Of a stretch of DNA of 18,898 nt, positions 8,901 to 16,085 are shown piece after piece. Within the stretch, counting starts at the first letter, position 1. Every line of letters starts with the position of its first letter. Under the pieces are notes generated by a model. The model had not been told where the DNA came from, made no database searches, and saw nothing but the letters and a program-made list of their open reading frames with translations. Origin of the DNA: Fimbriimonadaceae bacterium (GTDB taxonomy: Bacteria; Armatimonadota; Fimbriimonadia; Fimbriimonadales; Fimbriimonadaceae). The stretch spans positions 1-18,898 of the forward strand of contig JACFNW010000006.1 of assembly GCA_019454665.1 (NCBI GenBank), read 5' to 3'. Position numbers and translations under genes: made by a program.

Positions 8901-9450
8901 TCCGAGCGAAAAGGCCCGGCTGAACCTCGCCCTTGAGTACAAGACGCGAACGCTGCCCGGCGACGAGCAGATCGTGATGCGCAACTATGCCGTCACGTGG
9001 CGTCCGTGGAGCGGCGTGGAACTCTCGCACAACGTCCAAACCAACCCCGAGACCACGAAGGGCGACGCGTTCCTCGGCTCCATCGTCAAGGCGGCTCACG
9101 CCAACAAGTGGCGCCTCGGCTTCAGCCGCAACCCCGACACCAAGATGGGCCTCAGCTGGGAAGAACTGATTGACGAGAGCAAGAAGTCGCTCTCCCGGAT
9201 CGGCGGCATTGACCTCAGCCTGTTCAACAAGAGCGGTTCGCCGCTGTCTCTGTTCTATGGCGTCGAGCAGAAGGACCTCGCCGGCAAGCGCCAAACCGTC
9301 CACCGCTATCACCTGCGTTTCGACCAAAAGCCGGGGCCCAACCAATTGTTCAGCGTCTTCGCCGGCAACGTGTCCTACGAGCATTCCATCGCCGACGGCT
9401 GGAAACGCAACAACTGGACCGTCCTGTTCAACTATCAACTGAGATTCTAG
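5953..9450 (+). CDS. Large outer-membrane beta-barrel-like protein with six-copy repeat
   Basis: An 1165-residue exported protein of no family I can name. The start has a signal peptide (basic segment PRLRSY, hydrophobic run to about residue 27). Then follows a beta-sandwich-like region (roughly 35-120) with YIVPGSEQLELGGKVLKRG, a pattern seen in surface proteins that precede barrels. The rest alternates short amphipathic strands with turns and ends YQLRF; a C-terminal Phe is the outer-membrane barrel signature. Six copies of a motif close to F-x-x-F-x-x-L-x-x-x-E-R-x-Q-L-x-x-x-x-G-L lie between bases 6670 and 7983, each followed by strands. ATG 5953 or 5962 may be the start; both keep the signal. 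A transporter, porin-like or surface-structure role is inference. Confidence 0.8.
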   Translation: MEVMHVPRLRSYAMSLTVALGAWTHGQVSMEANGTSETPTPVVAGRQSIDLVPVRPDEIGLALRHGYIVPGSEQLELGGKVLKRGRDYHLDAEAGVVYLMIQARPGDTLRAIYRHDPEGKIKSGTSDLAAKLGSMRFDLVPGAMGMVLGLGMTERMQDGSVLRSNVYGLNNSFSVAPGWSIAGAYMVGDRQRTEARSGFEFDGAKKETETGKSKFVVQQMKAGLLGGSVTVDYQDISKNFTGFNAVAGSLQGANVDQLRKERGLQRQGFSLQDANVGIGKFSQSMRTVKDDTGSLEWRTLGFASGGFSLNWDSRKSDKNFKRFNDLAEGDREQLKKEAGLNRENLAIGFKQSVGALSYTANKIEDGNGKGIHRRAITMEAVQTKFTYGDQHIEDGFTAFGGLAEGERGQWAREGGLRREWFGVETALLGAKSPVKFSSSAVRNDNGDFRSTDLSAQLGGFTVTRNEKIVDAKFGALPNLAPAELGAHVQGVAQMYQPTGIQIKNTEAGTFAGGYGIDRTSTRITGQPLKDVNVRAESLSVSGMTSGATVDFLQIVGKSAAFKFRNQRTGNGFNEFGKLMEFERHQLGNVAGLDTSEVEASTALPKGGKATFSQLQVDGPNGGLERTETGLTSKNLDVKFVTRNVDDGFNDVGQYLHPERQLFAGMKGYKQSEVLARWQILPTLKVYAQWYDAKNSSLERDKVYRETRLAYALDKHTQVDASRIVRKDDDPLNTIFAQQHDTWSIRRDFGRFGAVSFAEEKVTYDGTEAKEPDRTKTYVGYETKIDAKTSFKTEQIVTKFEGGTEEKVSANTVSKEITPRMGVSVTDVKINREGEEKDETKRVYGFWYDFGQNIRIKYGVDRQLKGDQGASLKSDLSVTPGQVGDVKIDSANYNVDRVDESRQNRHVGNVQLGTVKPLQFGPLSNVTFRFAADTERNHFDWRKENRDFNFGAKLGSTSFGFAYKSQVHPTGDRGVDRKFSFNTDPSEKARLNLALEYKTRTLPGDEQIVMRNYAVTWRPWSGVELSHNVQTNPETTKGDAFLGSIVKAAHANKWRLGFSRNPDTKMGLSWEELIDESKKSLSRIGGIDLSLFNKSGSPLSLFYGVEQKDLAGKRQTVHRYHLRFDQKPGPNQLFSVFAGNVSYEHSIADGWKRNNWTVLFNYQLRF
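6670..7983 (+). repeat. Six diverged copies of a ~76-80 residue protein repeat
   Basis: Within the barrel-like protein, the first Phe of each copy is at 6670, 6910, 7138, 7369, 7666 and 7894, giving spacings of 80, 76, 77, 99 and 76 residues. Copies read, for example, FKRFNDLAEGDREQL, FTAFGGLAEGERGQW, FNEFGKLMEFERHQL and FNDVGQYLHPERQLF. A short acidic turn (such as EDGF, DDGF or GNGF) usually comes before. The charged, Leu-spaced core looks helical and alternates with beta strands. The copies are too diverged in DNA to be a recent tandem duplication. Copy 4 is the weakest. Confidence 0.7.
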
Positions 9451-9484
9451 GGTGTTTCAAGTCGAGAGACCCATCCAATCGGGG

Positions 9485-9490
9485 TATACA
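9485..9490 (+). promoter_or_regulatory. -10 box TATACA close to start codon
   Basis: TATACA lies 9 bases before ATG 9500, with no Shine-Dalgarno sequence between. Transcription starting 6-8 bases downstream would give a nearly leaderless mRNA for the winged-helix gene. Confidence 0.45.
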
Positions 9491-9499
9491 AGCGTCTGC

Positions 9500-10687
9500 A
9501 TGGTTCATCCTGTCAAACTGCGCGCCTGGTGGGCGCGGTGCCAAGGTTTGACAACCGCCCCCAAGAAATCGGCTCGGGCGGTGCTCGCCTCTGCCGGCTG
9601 GGCACGGAGCGTCGGCAGCGTCAACCCCTATCTGTCGCTGTTCAGCCGCGCCGGGATCACCCGCGACGAAGCCGAGTTCGCGGCGGCGTGTATGGACATT
9701 CAAGAACTGCCCGCCGCTCGGGGCTGCACGTACTACGTCGGGCAAGAAGACTTCGCCCTCGCAACCCTTGCCGGCCGCAAGACCGCCGAGACCCCCATCC
9801 GCGCCGCGAGGAAGCACCTCGGCTTGACCGACGAGGAGTTTCAGGCCCTGTGCGAAGGCGTACTCGAAGCGCTGGCGATAGACGAAATGGACCCGGTCGA
9901 GCTTCGCCAGAGGTTGGGATCGAAGGTGCGGGACCTCGGTACCGAGGGAAAGAAACGCGGCCTCAGCACCACTTTGCCGCTCGCTTTGGGCTGGTTGCAG
10001 GCGCAAGGCGCGGTTCGGCGCGTACCCGCGACTGGACGGCTGGATCAGGAACGGTACCGCTATGCACTCTGGACCAACAGCCCCGTGCCAAAAGCTCCGC
10101 AAGACCCGGCCTGGGTTCTCGGGGAGCTGGCCACGGCGTACTTCCGCTGGATCGGCCCGGCGACCACGGCACAGTTCCAAGCCTTCGCCGGTTGCGGCGC
10201 GACCGATGCGCGCGCCGCTTGCGAGGCCGCCCACGTGGTTTCCATTGGCGACGACCTGTTGTTGCCCGACGAGCAGTTGGAGGCTTGGCAAGCGTTCGAA
10301 GCCCCATCGCAGCCCGATTACCGCCTGGTGGCGAGCTTGGATTCCCACCTGCTCCTGCGGCGCGAGTTGCGATCCTTGTTGGAACCGCAAGACGCCGAGC
10401 GAATGGCCGCGGGCGAGTTCGGTCCCGTCCCCAGTGGACACCTGCTCGACTTGCACAGCCACGCCATCCTGGACCGGGGTCGCATCGTGGGCCTCTGGGA
10501 GTTCGATCCCGCCCGACAAGAAATCGTCTGGTACAGCTTCGTCCAACCCGATGACGCGCTCCGCCAGGCGATCGCCAGAACCCAGGACTTCGTGCGCGAA
10601 GTGGGCGATGCCCGCTCGTTCAGTCTGGACAGCCCGAGGAGCCGAACCAACAAAATCGAGCTGTTGAGGCGATTGTCGGCCCCCTGA
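9500..10687 (+). CDS. Winged-helix DNA-binding protein of the YcaQ/AlkZ-like family
   Basis: A 395-residue protein matching the winged-helix (HTH_42) family that includes the DNA glycosylases AlkZ and YcaQ/AlkX. The order of segments fits: an N-terminal GLT block, then SLFSRAG, the ARGCTYYV block near residues 70-80, a middle winged-helix region (WVLGELATAYFRWIGPAT) and a C-terminal domain with PSGHLLDLHSHAILDRGRIVGLWEF. The glycosylases use a QxQ motif just before the xLxxR segment. Here that place reads VGSVNP, with no Gln, so base excision by the known mechanism is doubtful. The frame opens upstream at 9452, but ATG 9500 fits the family start and lies 9 bases after TATACA. The glycosyltransferase gene follows after 39 bases. 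Confidence 0.75.
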   Translation: MVHPVKLRAWWARCQGLTTAPKKSARAVLASAGWARSVGSVNPYLSLFSRAGITRDEAEFAAACMDIQELPAARGCTYYVGQEDFALATLAGRKTAETPIRAARKHLGLTDEEFQALCEGVLEALAIDEMDPVELRQRLGSKVRDLGTEGKKRGLSTTLPLALGWLQAQGAVRRVPATGRLDQERYRYALWTNSPVPKAPQDPAWVLGELATAYFRWIGPATTAQFQAFAGCGATDARAACEAAHVVSIGDDLLLPDEQLEAWQAFEAPSQPDYRLVASLDSHLLLRRELRSLLEPQDAERMAAGEFGPVPSGHLLDLHSHAILDRGRIVGLWEFDPARQEIVWYSFVQPDDALRQAIARTQDFVREVGDARSFSLDSPRSRTNKIELLRRLSAP

Positions 10688-10713
10688 CCTTGCTCCTTCT
10701 GCGCCGAAACGGG

Positions 10714-10719
10714 TTGACT
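10714..10719 (+). promoter_or_regulatory. Possible -10-like hexamer before glycosyltransferase
   Basis: TTGACT lies 7 bases before GTG 10727. It is a poor match (T instead of A at position 2) and could equally be chance; it is listed because its spacing agrees with the other start sites. Confidence 0.2.
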
Positions 10720-10726
10720 CCCTCCC

Positions 10727-11671
10727 GTGCCGCGCGTCGCCGTCATCATCCCAAGCTACAACCACGCGCGGTTTCTCGGCGCGGCCATCGAGTCCGTCCT
10801 GGCACAAACGTGCGAGGACTGGACGCTGCTGGTGTTGGACGACCAAAGCCCCGACGACAGCGTCGAAGTGGCCCGTAGCTTTGAAGATCAACGCATCCGG
10901 GTCTTGACCAACGACCGAAACCTCGGCACCTATGGGAGTCAACAGCGCGGCGTCGAGATGACCGAGGGCGAGTTTGTCGCCATCCTGAATTCGGACGACT
11001 TCTGGGAGCCGACCAAGCTGGCCAAGCAGGTCGCGCTCCTGGATCGGCACCCCGAAGCAAGTGGCTGCTTCACCCTCGGCTGGATGGCCGATGCGGACGG
11101 CGCGATCCTAGAGGAGGACGTCCACGCCGACTGGCCGACCGCGGAAGTGGGCGACTTGCTGCCGCACCTTCTGCACGAAAACCGCATTCTGGCGTCGAGC
11201 GTGGTGTTTCGGCGCGACGGCCTGGCGTTCGAGACCTCGTGCCGGTATTCGGGGGACTGGCTTGCCCTGCTCGCCGCTTGCCGGCGAGGGCCGCTTGTTT
11301 GTGTCCCGGAGCGGTTGACCTACTGGCGGCAACACGGGCACAACAGCTACGTCCGACGCGAGCCGCAGTTGATCGAGGAGATCCGGGTGCGGGAAGCGAT
11401 CGCGGCTTGGGCGGAATCGGCCAAGGCGGACCGCGCCGGCACCGCGCGCAACTTGATCAATCTCTCGGCGCTCTATGTACTTTTTGGCGACGGGTCGGCC
11501 GCGAAGCGGGCGGCGTTTCGGGCGCTTCGAACCCATCCCCGTTGGCCGCTGGCTTGGAAGAGGTGGCTGTTGGCCCACTCGCCCCGACTTGCGGCGAGGC
11601 GGTTGTGGCCGGGGCTAGAGTGTGGGCCGGAACGGGTGTATGGCCTTGAGCCCCTCGACCTGCATCGGTGA
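10727..11671 (+). CDS. Family 2 (GT-A fold) glycosyltransferase
   Basis: A 314-residue inverting glycosyltransferase of family 2. The N terminus (VAVIIPSYNHARFL) and LDDQSPDDS (Asp38, Asp39) bind the nucleotide sugar. LNSDDFWEP (residues 87-95) is the metal-binding DxD-like motif. SGDWLALLAA followed by LTYWRQHGHNSY fits the acceptor-side region of such enzymes. It would transfer a sugar at the cytoplasmic face; the last 80 residues contain no clear transmembrane helix. GTG 10727 is chosen because it places four residues before the first beta strand, as is usual; there is no nearby ATG. Donor and acceptor are unknown. A surface glycan role is an inference, in keeping with the acetamidino-sugar genes to the left. 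Confidence 0.9.
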   Translation: MPRVAVIIPSYNHARFLGAAIESVLAQTCEDWTLLVLDDQSPDDSVEVARSFEDQRIRVLTNDRNLGTYGSQQRGVEMTEGEFVAILNSDDFWEPTKLAKQVALLDRHPEASGCFTLGWMADADGAILEEDVHADWPTAEVGDLLPHLLHENRILASSVVFRRDGLAFETSCRYSGDWLALLAACRRGPLVCVPERLTYWRQHGHNSYVRREPQLIEEIRVREAIAAWAESAKADRAGTARNLINLSALYVLFGDGSAAKRAAFRALRTHPRWPLAWKRWLLAHSPRLAARRLWPGLECGPERVYGLEPLDLHR

Positions 11672-11681
11672 GGTCCTTGGG

Positions 11682-11687
11682 TAACAT
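11682..11687 (+). promoter_or_regulatory. -10 box TAACAT before the TIR cassette
   Basis: TAACAT lies 6 bases before ATG 11694, the position expected for transcription to begin at or next to the start codon. No Shine-Dalgarno sequence or convincing -35 is visible. It would drive both genes of the cassette. Confidence 0.45.
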
Positions 11688-11693
11688 CGCCCT

Positions 11694-12065
11694 ATGTATA
11701 CTCTTCCGCTGTCGAAGTCGGATCAGGAGCGGATCACTTCCAAGGAGTTAGCGCGGATCATCATTGACTTGCTGATCCGGAATGACTCCATGGACTGGCA
11801 AGTGCGTCGGGAGATCAGCTATTACCCCTATGGACTCTCCGCCATTCGAAGCTTTGAGATCATCGGTCACTCCAATCCCGAGCGCCCCGAGTTCGCCCGC
11901 AAATGGAATGAAGCAGTACGACTCTTGGAGTCGAAAGCGTTTATCGCACCTGATCCCGCCCAAGATACCTTGGGCTTTGTGATTCCTACCTCGTTCGCTA
12001 CACGCGAGGAACTAGACAAGCATCTCGGAAAGTCGGTGATCGGTGCCAATGCCCAAGTACCCTAG
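11694..12065 (+). CDS. Small winged-helix-like protein upstream of TIR-like gene
   Basis: I do not recognise this 123-residue protein as a named family. Its second half (KWNEAVRLLESKAFIAPDPA, then a GFVIPTSFATREEL segment) has the look of a winged helix: a helix, the turn ending 'IAPDP', and a strand. The N-terminal half is mixed helix with a YYPYG turn. There is no signal peptide or membrane segment. It overlaps the TIR-like gene by 17 bases, so the two are probably made together. Third-position G/C is lower than in neighbouring genes (22 of the first 30 codons by hand), like its partner, which suggests the pair arrived together. A role as regulator or sensor of the TIR-like protein is speculation. 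Confidence 0.7.
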   Translation: MYTLPLSKSDQERITSKELARIIIDLLIRNDSMDWQVRREISYYPYGLSAIRSFEIIGHSNPERPEFARKWNEAVRLLESKAFIAPDPAQDTLGFVIPTSFATREELDKHLGKSVIGANAQVP

Positions 12066-12582
12066 CCTCACGCCATTCATCGTCCACGGGCATGATCATG
12101 TCTTCCGTGACGAGGTGGTCCGGTTCCTTCAGAATGATCTCGGCTTGAAGCCACCGATCGTCTTGGATGGCGTTGCATCGGCTGGCCTAACGGTGATTGA
12201 GAAGTTCGAGCGAGAGGCTTCCAGGTGCGACCTAGCAATCATCCTGCTCACTCCAGACGATGAGGCGACGACGTCAGGCGGCATCGCTTACCGGACCGCA
12301 AGACCGAACGTCCTCTTTGAACTTGGTTACTTCATGGCGAGGTTCGGGCGGAAGTCGGGCCGCACACTCATCATCTATCGGAAGGGACTGGACATACCTA
12401 GCGACCTGAGCGGCGTCGTCTACATTGACGCAAGCCAGGGCATCACTTCTCCGTCGGTGGTGGAGAAGTTGGCCCTCGAGCTTAACCACGTCGTCCAATC
12501 GCCTCGACCCCATGGACAGAACACCCCGTTGGCCGCTGGCACATTCAACGTCACCGGCCGGCTCAACTTGACCGGGCTCTGA
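12049..12582 (+). CDS. TIR-like predicted nucleotide-binding protein
   Basis: A 177-residue protein of the TIR-like predicted nucleotide-binding family (Pfam PF10137 type), the kind of TIR also found in CBASS effectors such as Cap12. From ATG 12049 the motifs are: first strand FIVHGHD (10-16); VIEKFERE, whose first Glu (Glu51) aligns with the catalytic Glu of NAD-cleaving TIR domains; LAIILLTPDD (62-71); RPNVLFELGYF (85-95); and IPSDLSGVVYID near 116-127. Known relatives bind or hydrolyse NAD+ and kill or arrest phage-infected cells. No cyclase, STING or Thoeris partner is present, only the upstream small protein. GTG 12043 is an alternative start. The family is firm; NADase activity and a defence role are inferred. 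Confidence 0.85.
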   Translation: MPKYPSLTPFIVHGHDHVFRDEVVRFLQNDLGLKPPIVLDGVASAGLTVIEKFEREASRCDLAIILLTPDDEATTSGGIAYRTARPNVLFELGYFMARFGRKSGRTLIIYRKGLDIPSDLSGVVYIDASQGITSPSVVEKLALELNHVVQSPRPHGQNTPLAAGTFNVTGRLNLTGL

Positions 12583-12602
12583 TCTATTGAGTTGGCCGCC
12601 GT

Positions 12603-14549
12603 CTACGCCGGCCCCGGCTCAAAGCGAGGCTTGTTCAGCGGCTTGCGGTCCTTGTCGGCGCTGCGCTCGATCGAAGGCGCGTTGCCGTCTGTTGAAGAAG
12701 GCTTCACGACCGGCGGCAGTTCGCGGCCTTCCATGACCGCCAAGAACTCGTCCCGATCCAGCGTTTCGCGATCCAACAGGGCCTGCACCACATTGTCCAG
12801 TTTCTGGCGGTGGTCGTTGAGGATTCGGCGGGCGCGGTCGTGGCACTGGTCCACAATGGAGCGCACCTCCTCGTCAATCATGCGGGCCACGTCTTCGGAG
12901 TAGTTGCGGTCTTCCGAACCGTAATCGCGTCCGAGGAACGGATTGTGCCCCCGGCGACCGAGCGCCAGGGTGCCGAGCTTCTCGCTCATCCCATACTCGC
13001 AGACCATGGCCCGCGACATACGCGTGACCTTCTCCAAGTCGTTGCTCGCGCCCGTCGTGATCTCGTCGTAGACGATCTCCTCGGCCACGCGACCGCCCAG
13101 CGTCATCGCGATGTTGTCAAGGATCTGCTGCTTGGAGACCAGATACTTGTCGGCATCGGGCAGCGACCATGTCGAACCGAGCGACATGCCGCGCGGCAGA
13201 ATCGTGACCTTGTGAACGGGGTCGCAATGCTCCAGCAACTCGCCGACCAGGGCGTGCCCGGCTTCGTGGTAGGCGATGACCTCCCGCTCCTTGCCGTCAA
13301 TCACGCGGCTGCGACGCTGCGGACCGGCGATGGTGCGGTCGAGGGCTTCTTCCAAGTCCTGCTGGGCAATCTTCGACTGATTGCGTCGAGCGGCCAGGAG
13401 GGCGGCCTCGTTGAGCATGTTCGCCAGGTCGGCGCCGGTAAAGCCGGGAGTCCGCTTCGCCAAGACCTCCATGTCAATCTCCTTCTCCAAGGGCTTGCCT
13501 CGGGAATGGATCTTGAGGATCGCCTCGCGGCCCTTGGCGTCGGGCACGTCCACGACGATCTGCCGGTCGAAGCGCCCTGGGCGGAGCAGAGCCGGGTCTA
13601 GAACGTCGGGGCGGTTGGTCGCCGCAATCAAGATGACGCCGCTGTTCGGGTCGAAGCCGTCCATCTCGACGAGCAACTGGTTGAGCGTTTGCTCGCGCTC
13701 GTCGTGACCGCCGCCGAGTCCCGCGCCTCGCTGCCGTCCGACGGCGTCAATTTCGTCTACGAAGATCAGGCTCGGCCGGTGCGCCTTGGCCGTCTCAAAG
13801 AGGTCGCGTACGCGGGCCGCGCCCACACCGACGAACATCTCCACAAAATCCGAACCGCTGATGTGAAAGAACGGCACACCCGCTTCGCCCGCCACGGCCC
13901 GAGCGATGTGCGTCTTGCCCACGCCGGGAGGCCCGGTGAGCAGAATGCCCTTCGGGATCTTCGCGCCCAAAGCCGTGTACTTCTTGGTGTTCTTCAGGAA
14001 GTCCACGATCTCGTGGAGTTCCTGCTTGGCCTCCTCGATGCCCGCGACGTCCTCGAACGTCACCTTGGGGCCGGTCTCGCCGACGCGCTTGGCCTTGCTG
14101 CGCCCGAAGTTGAGCGCCTGGTTGCCACCCGCCTGGGCCGATCGCCAAATGAAGAACCAAAGCACGCCAAAGAGCAGGATCGGGAAGGCAAAGTACGCCA
14201 AATTGCTCGCAATGACCTGTCCCATGGGCGGCGGCTGCGGCGAGTACTCCACGTCCTGCGCGTCGAAGAAGGACACCAGGCCCGCGCCCGGCATCGTCTC
14301 GATGCCAAAGGCCGTGACCACGAACTTCTCGCCCGATTCGCTGGTGCCCCGAATCTCGTTGCCCTGCCACTCGACCTTTTTGACGTTCTTGTCCTCGATC
14401 TCCTGCCGTAACCGCTGGATCTCCCACTTGGCGGGAGTCTTGCCGGTCATCAGCAAGCCCGAGCCCCCGCCGCTGCTCATGTTCAGGGCAAAAACGCCGA
14501 GCAGGGCGATGGCGACGATGAAGAAGAGTAACTTGGCCGCTCTGTTCAA
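12603..14549 (-). CDS. ftsH: ATP-dependent zinc metalloprotease FtsH
   Basis: A membrane-anchored AAA+ protease that unfolds and degrades membrane and short-lived cytosolic proteins as a hexamer. In the 648-residue product: first membrane helix 5-23, periplasmic domain to about 115, second helix 117-135, Walker A GPPGVGKT (206-213), Walker B IFVDEID (262-268), second region of homology [10 protein letters not shown] with Arg323 and Arg326, zinc motif HEAGH (428-432), third ligand Asp504 in GASND. The frame is open to GTG 14696 and has an ATG at 14642. I choose TTG 14549 because GGAG lies 5 bases upstream, it gives the usual short N terminus, and third-position G/C falls to 13 of 31 codons between ATG 14642 and the TTG. 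The C terminus is Pro- and charge-rich. Confidence 0.97.
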   Translation of the reverse strand: MNRAAKLLFFIVAIALLGVFALNMSSGGGSGLLMTGKTPAKWEIQRLRQEIEDKNVKKVEWQGNEIRGTSESGEKFVVTAFGIETMPGAGLVSFFDAQDVEYSPQPPPMGQVIASNLAYFAFPILLFGVLWFFIWRSAQAGGNQALNFGRSKAKRVGETGPKVTFEDVAGIEEAKQELHEIVDFLKNTKKYTALGAKIPKGILLTGPPGVGKTHIARAVAGEAGVPFFHISGSDFVEMFVGVGAARVRDLFETAKAHRPSLIFVDEIDAVGRQRGAGLGGGHDEREQTLNQLLVEMDGFDPNSGVILIAATNRPDVLDPALLRPGRFDRQIVVDVPDAKGREAILKIHSRGKPLEKEIDMEVLAKRTPGFTGADLANMLNEAALLAARRNQSKIAQQDLEEALDRTIAGPQRRSRVIDGKEREVIAYHEAGHALVGELLEHCDPVHKVTILPRGMSLGSTWSLPDADKYLVSKQQILDNIAMTLGGRVAEEIVYDEITTGASNDLEKVTRMSRAMVCEYGMSEKLGTLALGRRGHNPFLGRDYGSEDRNYSEDVARMIDEEVRSIVDQCHDRARRILNDHRQKLDNVVQALLDRETLDRDEFLAVMEGRELPPVVKPSSTDGNAPSIERSADKDRKPLNKPRFEPGPA

Positions 14550-14554
14550 TACTG

Positions 14555-14646
14555 CTCCAAAACCGGAATAACCGTCATTCCCTACGCCAGGGGCGTACGG
14601 AACGTTGCGCCCAGCTCGTGTTCGAGCGGACGGTCCACCCATTATG
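14555..14646 (-). promoter_or_regulatory. Likely ftsH promoter and ribosome binding site
   Basis: On the minus strand, CATAAT (14646-14641, preceded by GA) is a good -10 candidate. It would give a leader of roughly 85 bases before TTG 14549. GGAG at 14558-14555 is a Shine-Dalgarno sequence 5 bases before that TTG. So ftsH, unlike most unit-first genes here, seems to have a leader and an SD. No clear -35 is seen. Confidence 0.4.
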
Positions 14647-14693
14647 TCGGAATCCAGCGGGCCCGAGTTGGAGGATGCAAGGCCGATTCGGGC

Positions 14694-14699
14694 CACAAT
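14694..14699 (+). promoter_or_regulatory. -10-like CACAAT before GbsR/MarR regulator
   Basis: CACAAT lies 8 bases before ATG 14708, in the GGGCCACAATG context also found (on the minus strand) before the PIG-L gene. The first base departs from TANNNT. There is no obvious Shine-Dalgarno sequence. Confidence 0.3.
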
Positions 14700-14707
14700 G
14701 GGGCGCG

Positions 14708-15226
14708 ATGCTCGAAGAAGTTCAAGATCAGTTCATCCTCCAGTGGGGCAGGATGAGCTCCGCCTGGGGCATCAACCGCACGATGGCGCAGATCCACGCG
14801 TTGCTCTACATCACGGGCGAGCCGTTGACCGTGGACGAAATCCTGCACCGGCTCAGCATAAGCCGAGGCAACGCCAGCATGAATCTGCGCCAGCTCATGG
14901 AGTGGGGCATCGTCAAGCGGACCCGCGAGCTGGGCGACCGCAAGGACCTGTACACGTGCGAGATGGACCCGTGGGTGATGCTGGCCCGCGTGGTGCGAGA
15001 GCGCAAGAGGCGGGAGATCGACCCGACCATGGAGGCCATCCGCGACTGCATGCAGAAGATCAAGGACGACGAGACGTCCGCAGCCGAGCGTCAGGCCCTG
15101 CGCGAGCGGCTTCAGGGGTTGCTGGACGTGTTCGCCCTGGTGGACGAGGTGTACCGGCAGGTGTTCTCGGTCGAGCGCTCGTTCGAGGAGGCCGTGCGTC
15201 CGTTCCTTCCGCCCGAGAAGTCGTAG
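14708..15226 (+). CDS. GbsR/MarR-type winged-helix transcriptional regulator
   Basis: A 172-residue regulator of the GbsR branch of the MarR family. The pattern [20 protein letters not shown] at the start, [20 protein letters not shown] and [17 protein letters not shown] (about 33-70, recognition helix and start of the wing), then GDRKDLYTC (wing) is diagnostic. The C-terminal half is helical with a charged stretch (ERKRREID) that would support dimerisation. GbsR proteins repress genes for osmolyte (choline/glycine betaine) metabolism in Bacillus, but many members have other targets. No such genes are nearby. It is divergent from ftsH with about 160 bases between, so it could regulate itself or ftsH. 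The next gene starts 58 bases downstream. Confidence 0.85.
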   Translation: MLEEVQDQFILQWGRMSSAWGINRTMAQIHALLYITGEPLTVDEILHRLSISRGNASMNLRQLMEWGIVKRTRELGDRKDLYTCEMDPWVMLARVVRERKRREIDPTMEAIRDCMQKIKDDETSAAERQALRERLQGLLDVFALVDEVYRQVFSVERSFEEAVRPFLPPEKS

Positions 15227-15284
15227 ATCGGGCACGCGCCGCAACCCGCAAGCGTATGGAGACGGGTAGGCTCACAACAAGGCG

Positions 15285-16085
15285 ATGGCAGGACCTCCAG
15301 GCAGTGCGTTTCCCCCTCCCAAGCAGGGCCCTCCAGCATGGTTGCTGTGGACCGCTGCCGCTGTTCTGTCGGTAGGCGGGGTCTTGTTGGGCCTCGGGGC
15401 TGCCGGGGTGTTCCGGGCCAAGGGCGGCGACGCGCCTCCGCCTGCCCTGCGGGCCACAGGCACACCGCCGGACTCTTCGCTGAAGGTCGAGGGCCAACCC
15501 CCCGAGTCGCCCCTTCGCGCGACCACCGAGCGCCGCCAGATGCCGCAACACCTGGTGGACTGGCTGGAGCACCTGCGAAAGACCGAGGAGTCGCGCGTGG
15601 CCATCGCCACCGACCAGCTTTCGGAAGCGCTCGTCCTGTTCACGACGGCCAAGATGGGCGATGCGTTCAACATCAGCGAGTTCTTGGACCCCGAGTCCAA
15701 CATGAGCACGTCGCCGACCCAGCAACGCGTGACTGGAGGAACAGAGCAAATGGGCGCGAGGTGGGCCGAACTGGAGGAGTACTTCCATTCCTACCCGCCG
15801 CCCATGGAATGCGTGGCCATCCGCGACGAGTATTCGACGGTGCTTTCCGAGACCAAGGTGATGCTGATGGACATCGTCGGCGTGCTGGAGAACGCCCATA
15901 ACAACCCGCAAGAAGCGATCAAGACGCTGACCTCGATGCAGGGCAAGAGCAACACGCGGATCGACCAACCCGCGGTACGCACCGACGTGCGCGTCAGCGA
16001 CCTGTGCCGCGAGTTCGACACCACCCCGTGGTTCCGGATCACCGGCGACGTGGGCCAATCGCTTTTCTCCAAGTTCGGGTTCTGA
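15285..16085 (+). CDS. Single-pass membrane protein of unknown function
   Basis: I do not recognise this 266-residue protein. It starts with a Gly/Pro-rich segment (MAGPPGSAFPPPKQGPP), followed by one hydrophobic helix (about 18-42). After that come a low-complexity Pro-rich linker and a soluble helical domain with many Glu, Met and Thr (DWLEHLRKTEESR; ETKVMLMDIVGVLENAHNN), ending SLFSKFGF. The topology suggests a short cytoplasmic N terminus and an extracytoplasmic helical domain, but this is unverified. ATG 15285 is the first start that includes the helix; an imperfect -10-like TAGGCT (15267-15272) lies 12 bases before it. The stop overlaps the SprT-like start by one base (TGATG), so the two are co-translated. 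Confidence 0.75.
   Translation: MAGPPGSAFPPPKQGPPAWLLWTAAAVLSVGGVLLGLGAAGVFRAKGGDAPPPALRATGTPPDSSLKVEGQPPESPLRATTERRQMPQHLVDWLEHLRKTEESRVAIATDQLSEALVLFTTAKMGDAFNISEFLDPESNMSTSPTQQRVTGGTEQMGARWAELEEYFHSYPPPMECVAIRDEYSTVLSETKVMLMDIVGVLENAHNNPQEAIKTLTSMQGKSNTRIDQPAVRTDVRVSDLCREFDTTPWFRITGDVGQSLFSKFGF

Noticed and set aside
6010..9438. A 1142-residue open frame on the minus strand, opposite the barrel-like protein
   Set aside because: It mirrors the plus-strand gene in a high-GC3 region, where the complementary frame rarely contains stops. Its composition (Val, Leu, Ala, Glu rich, no motifs, no signal) is that of a shadow frame. The plus strand has the signal peptide, repeats and C-terminal Phe.
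12810..14411. Long plus-strand frames opposite ftsH
   Set aside because: They are antisense to an unmistakable FtsH and carry no motif.
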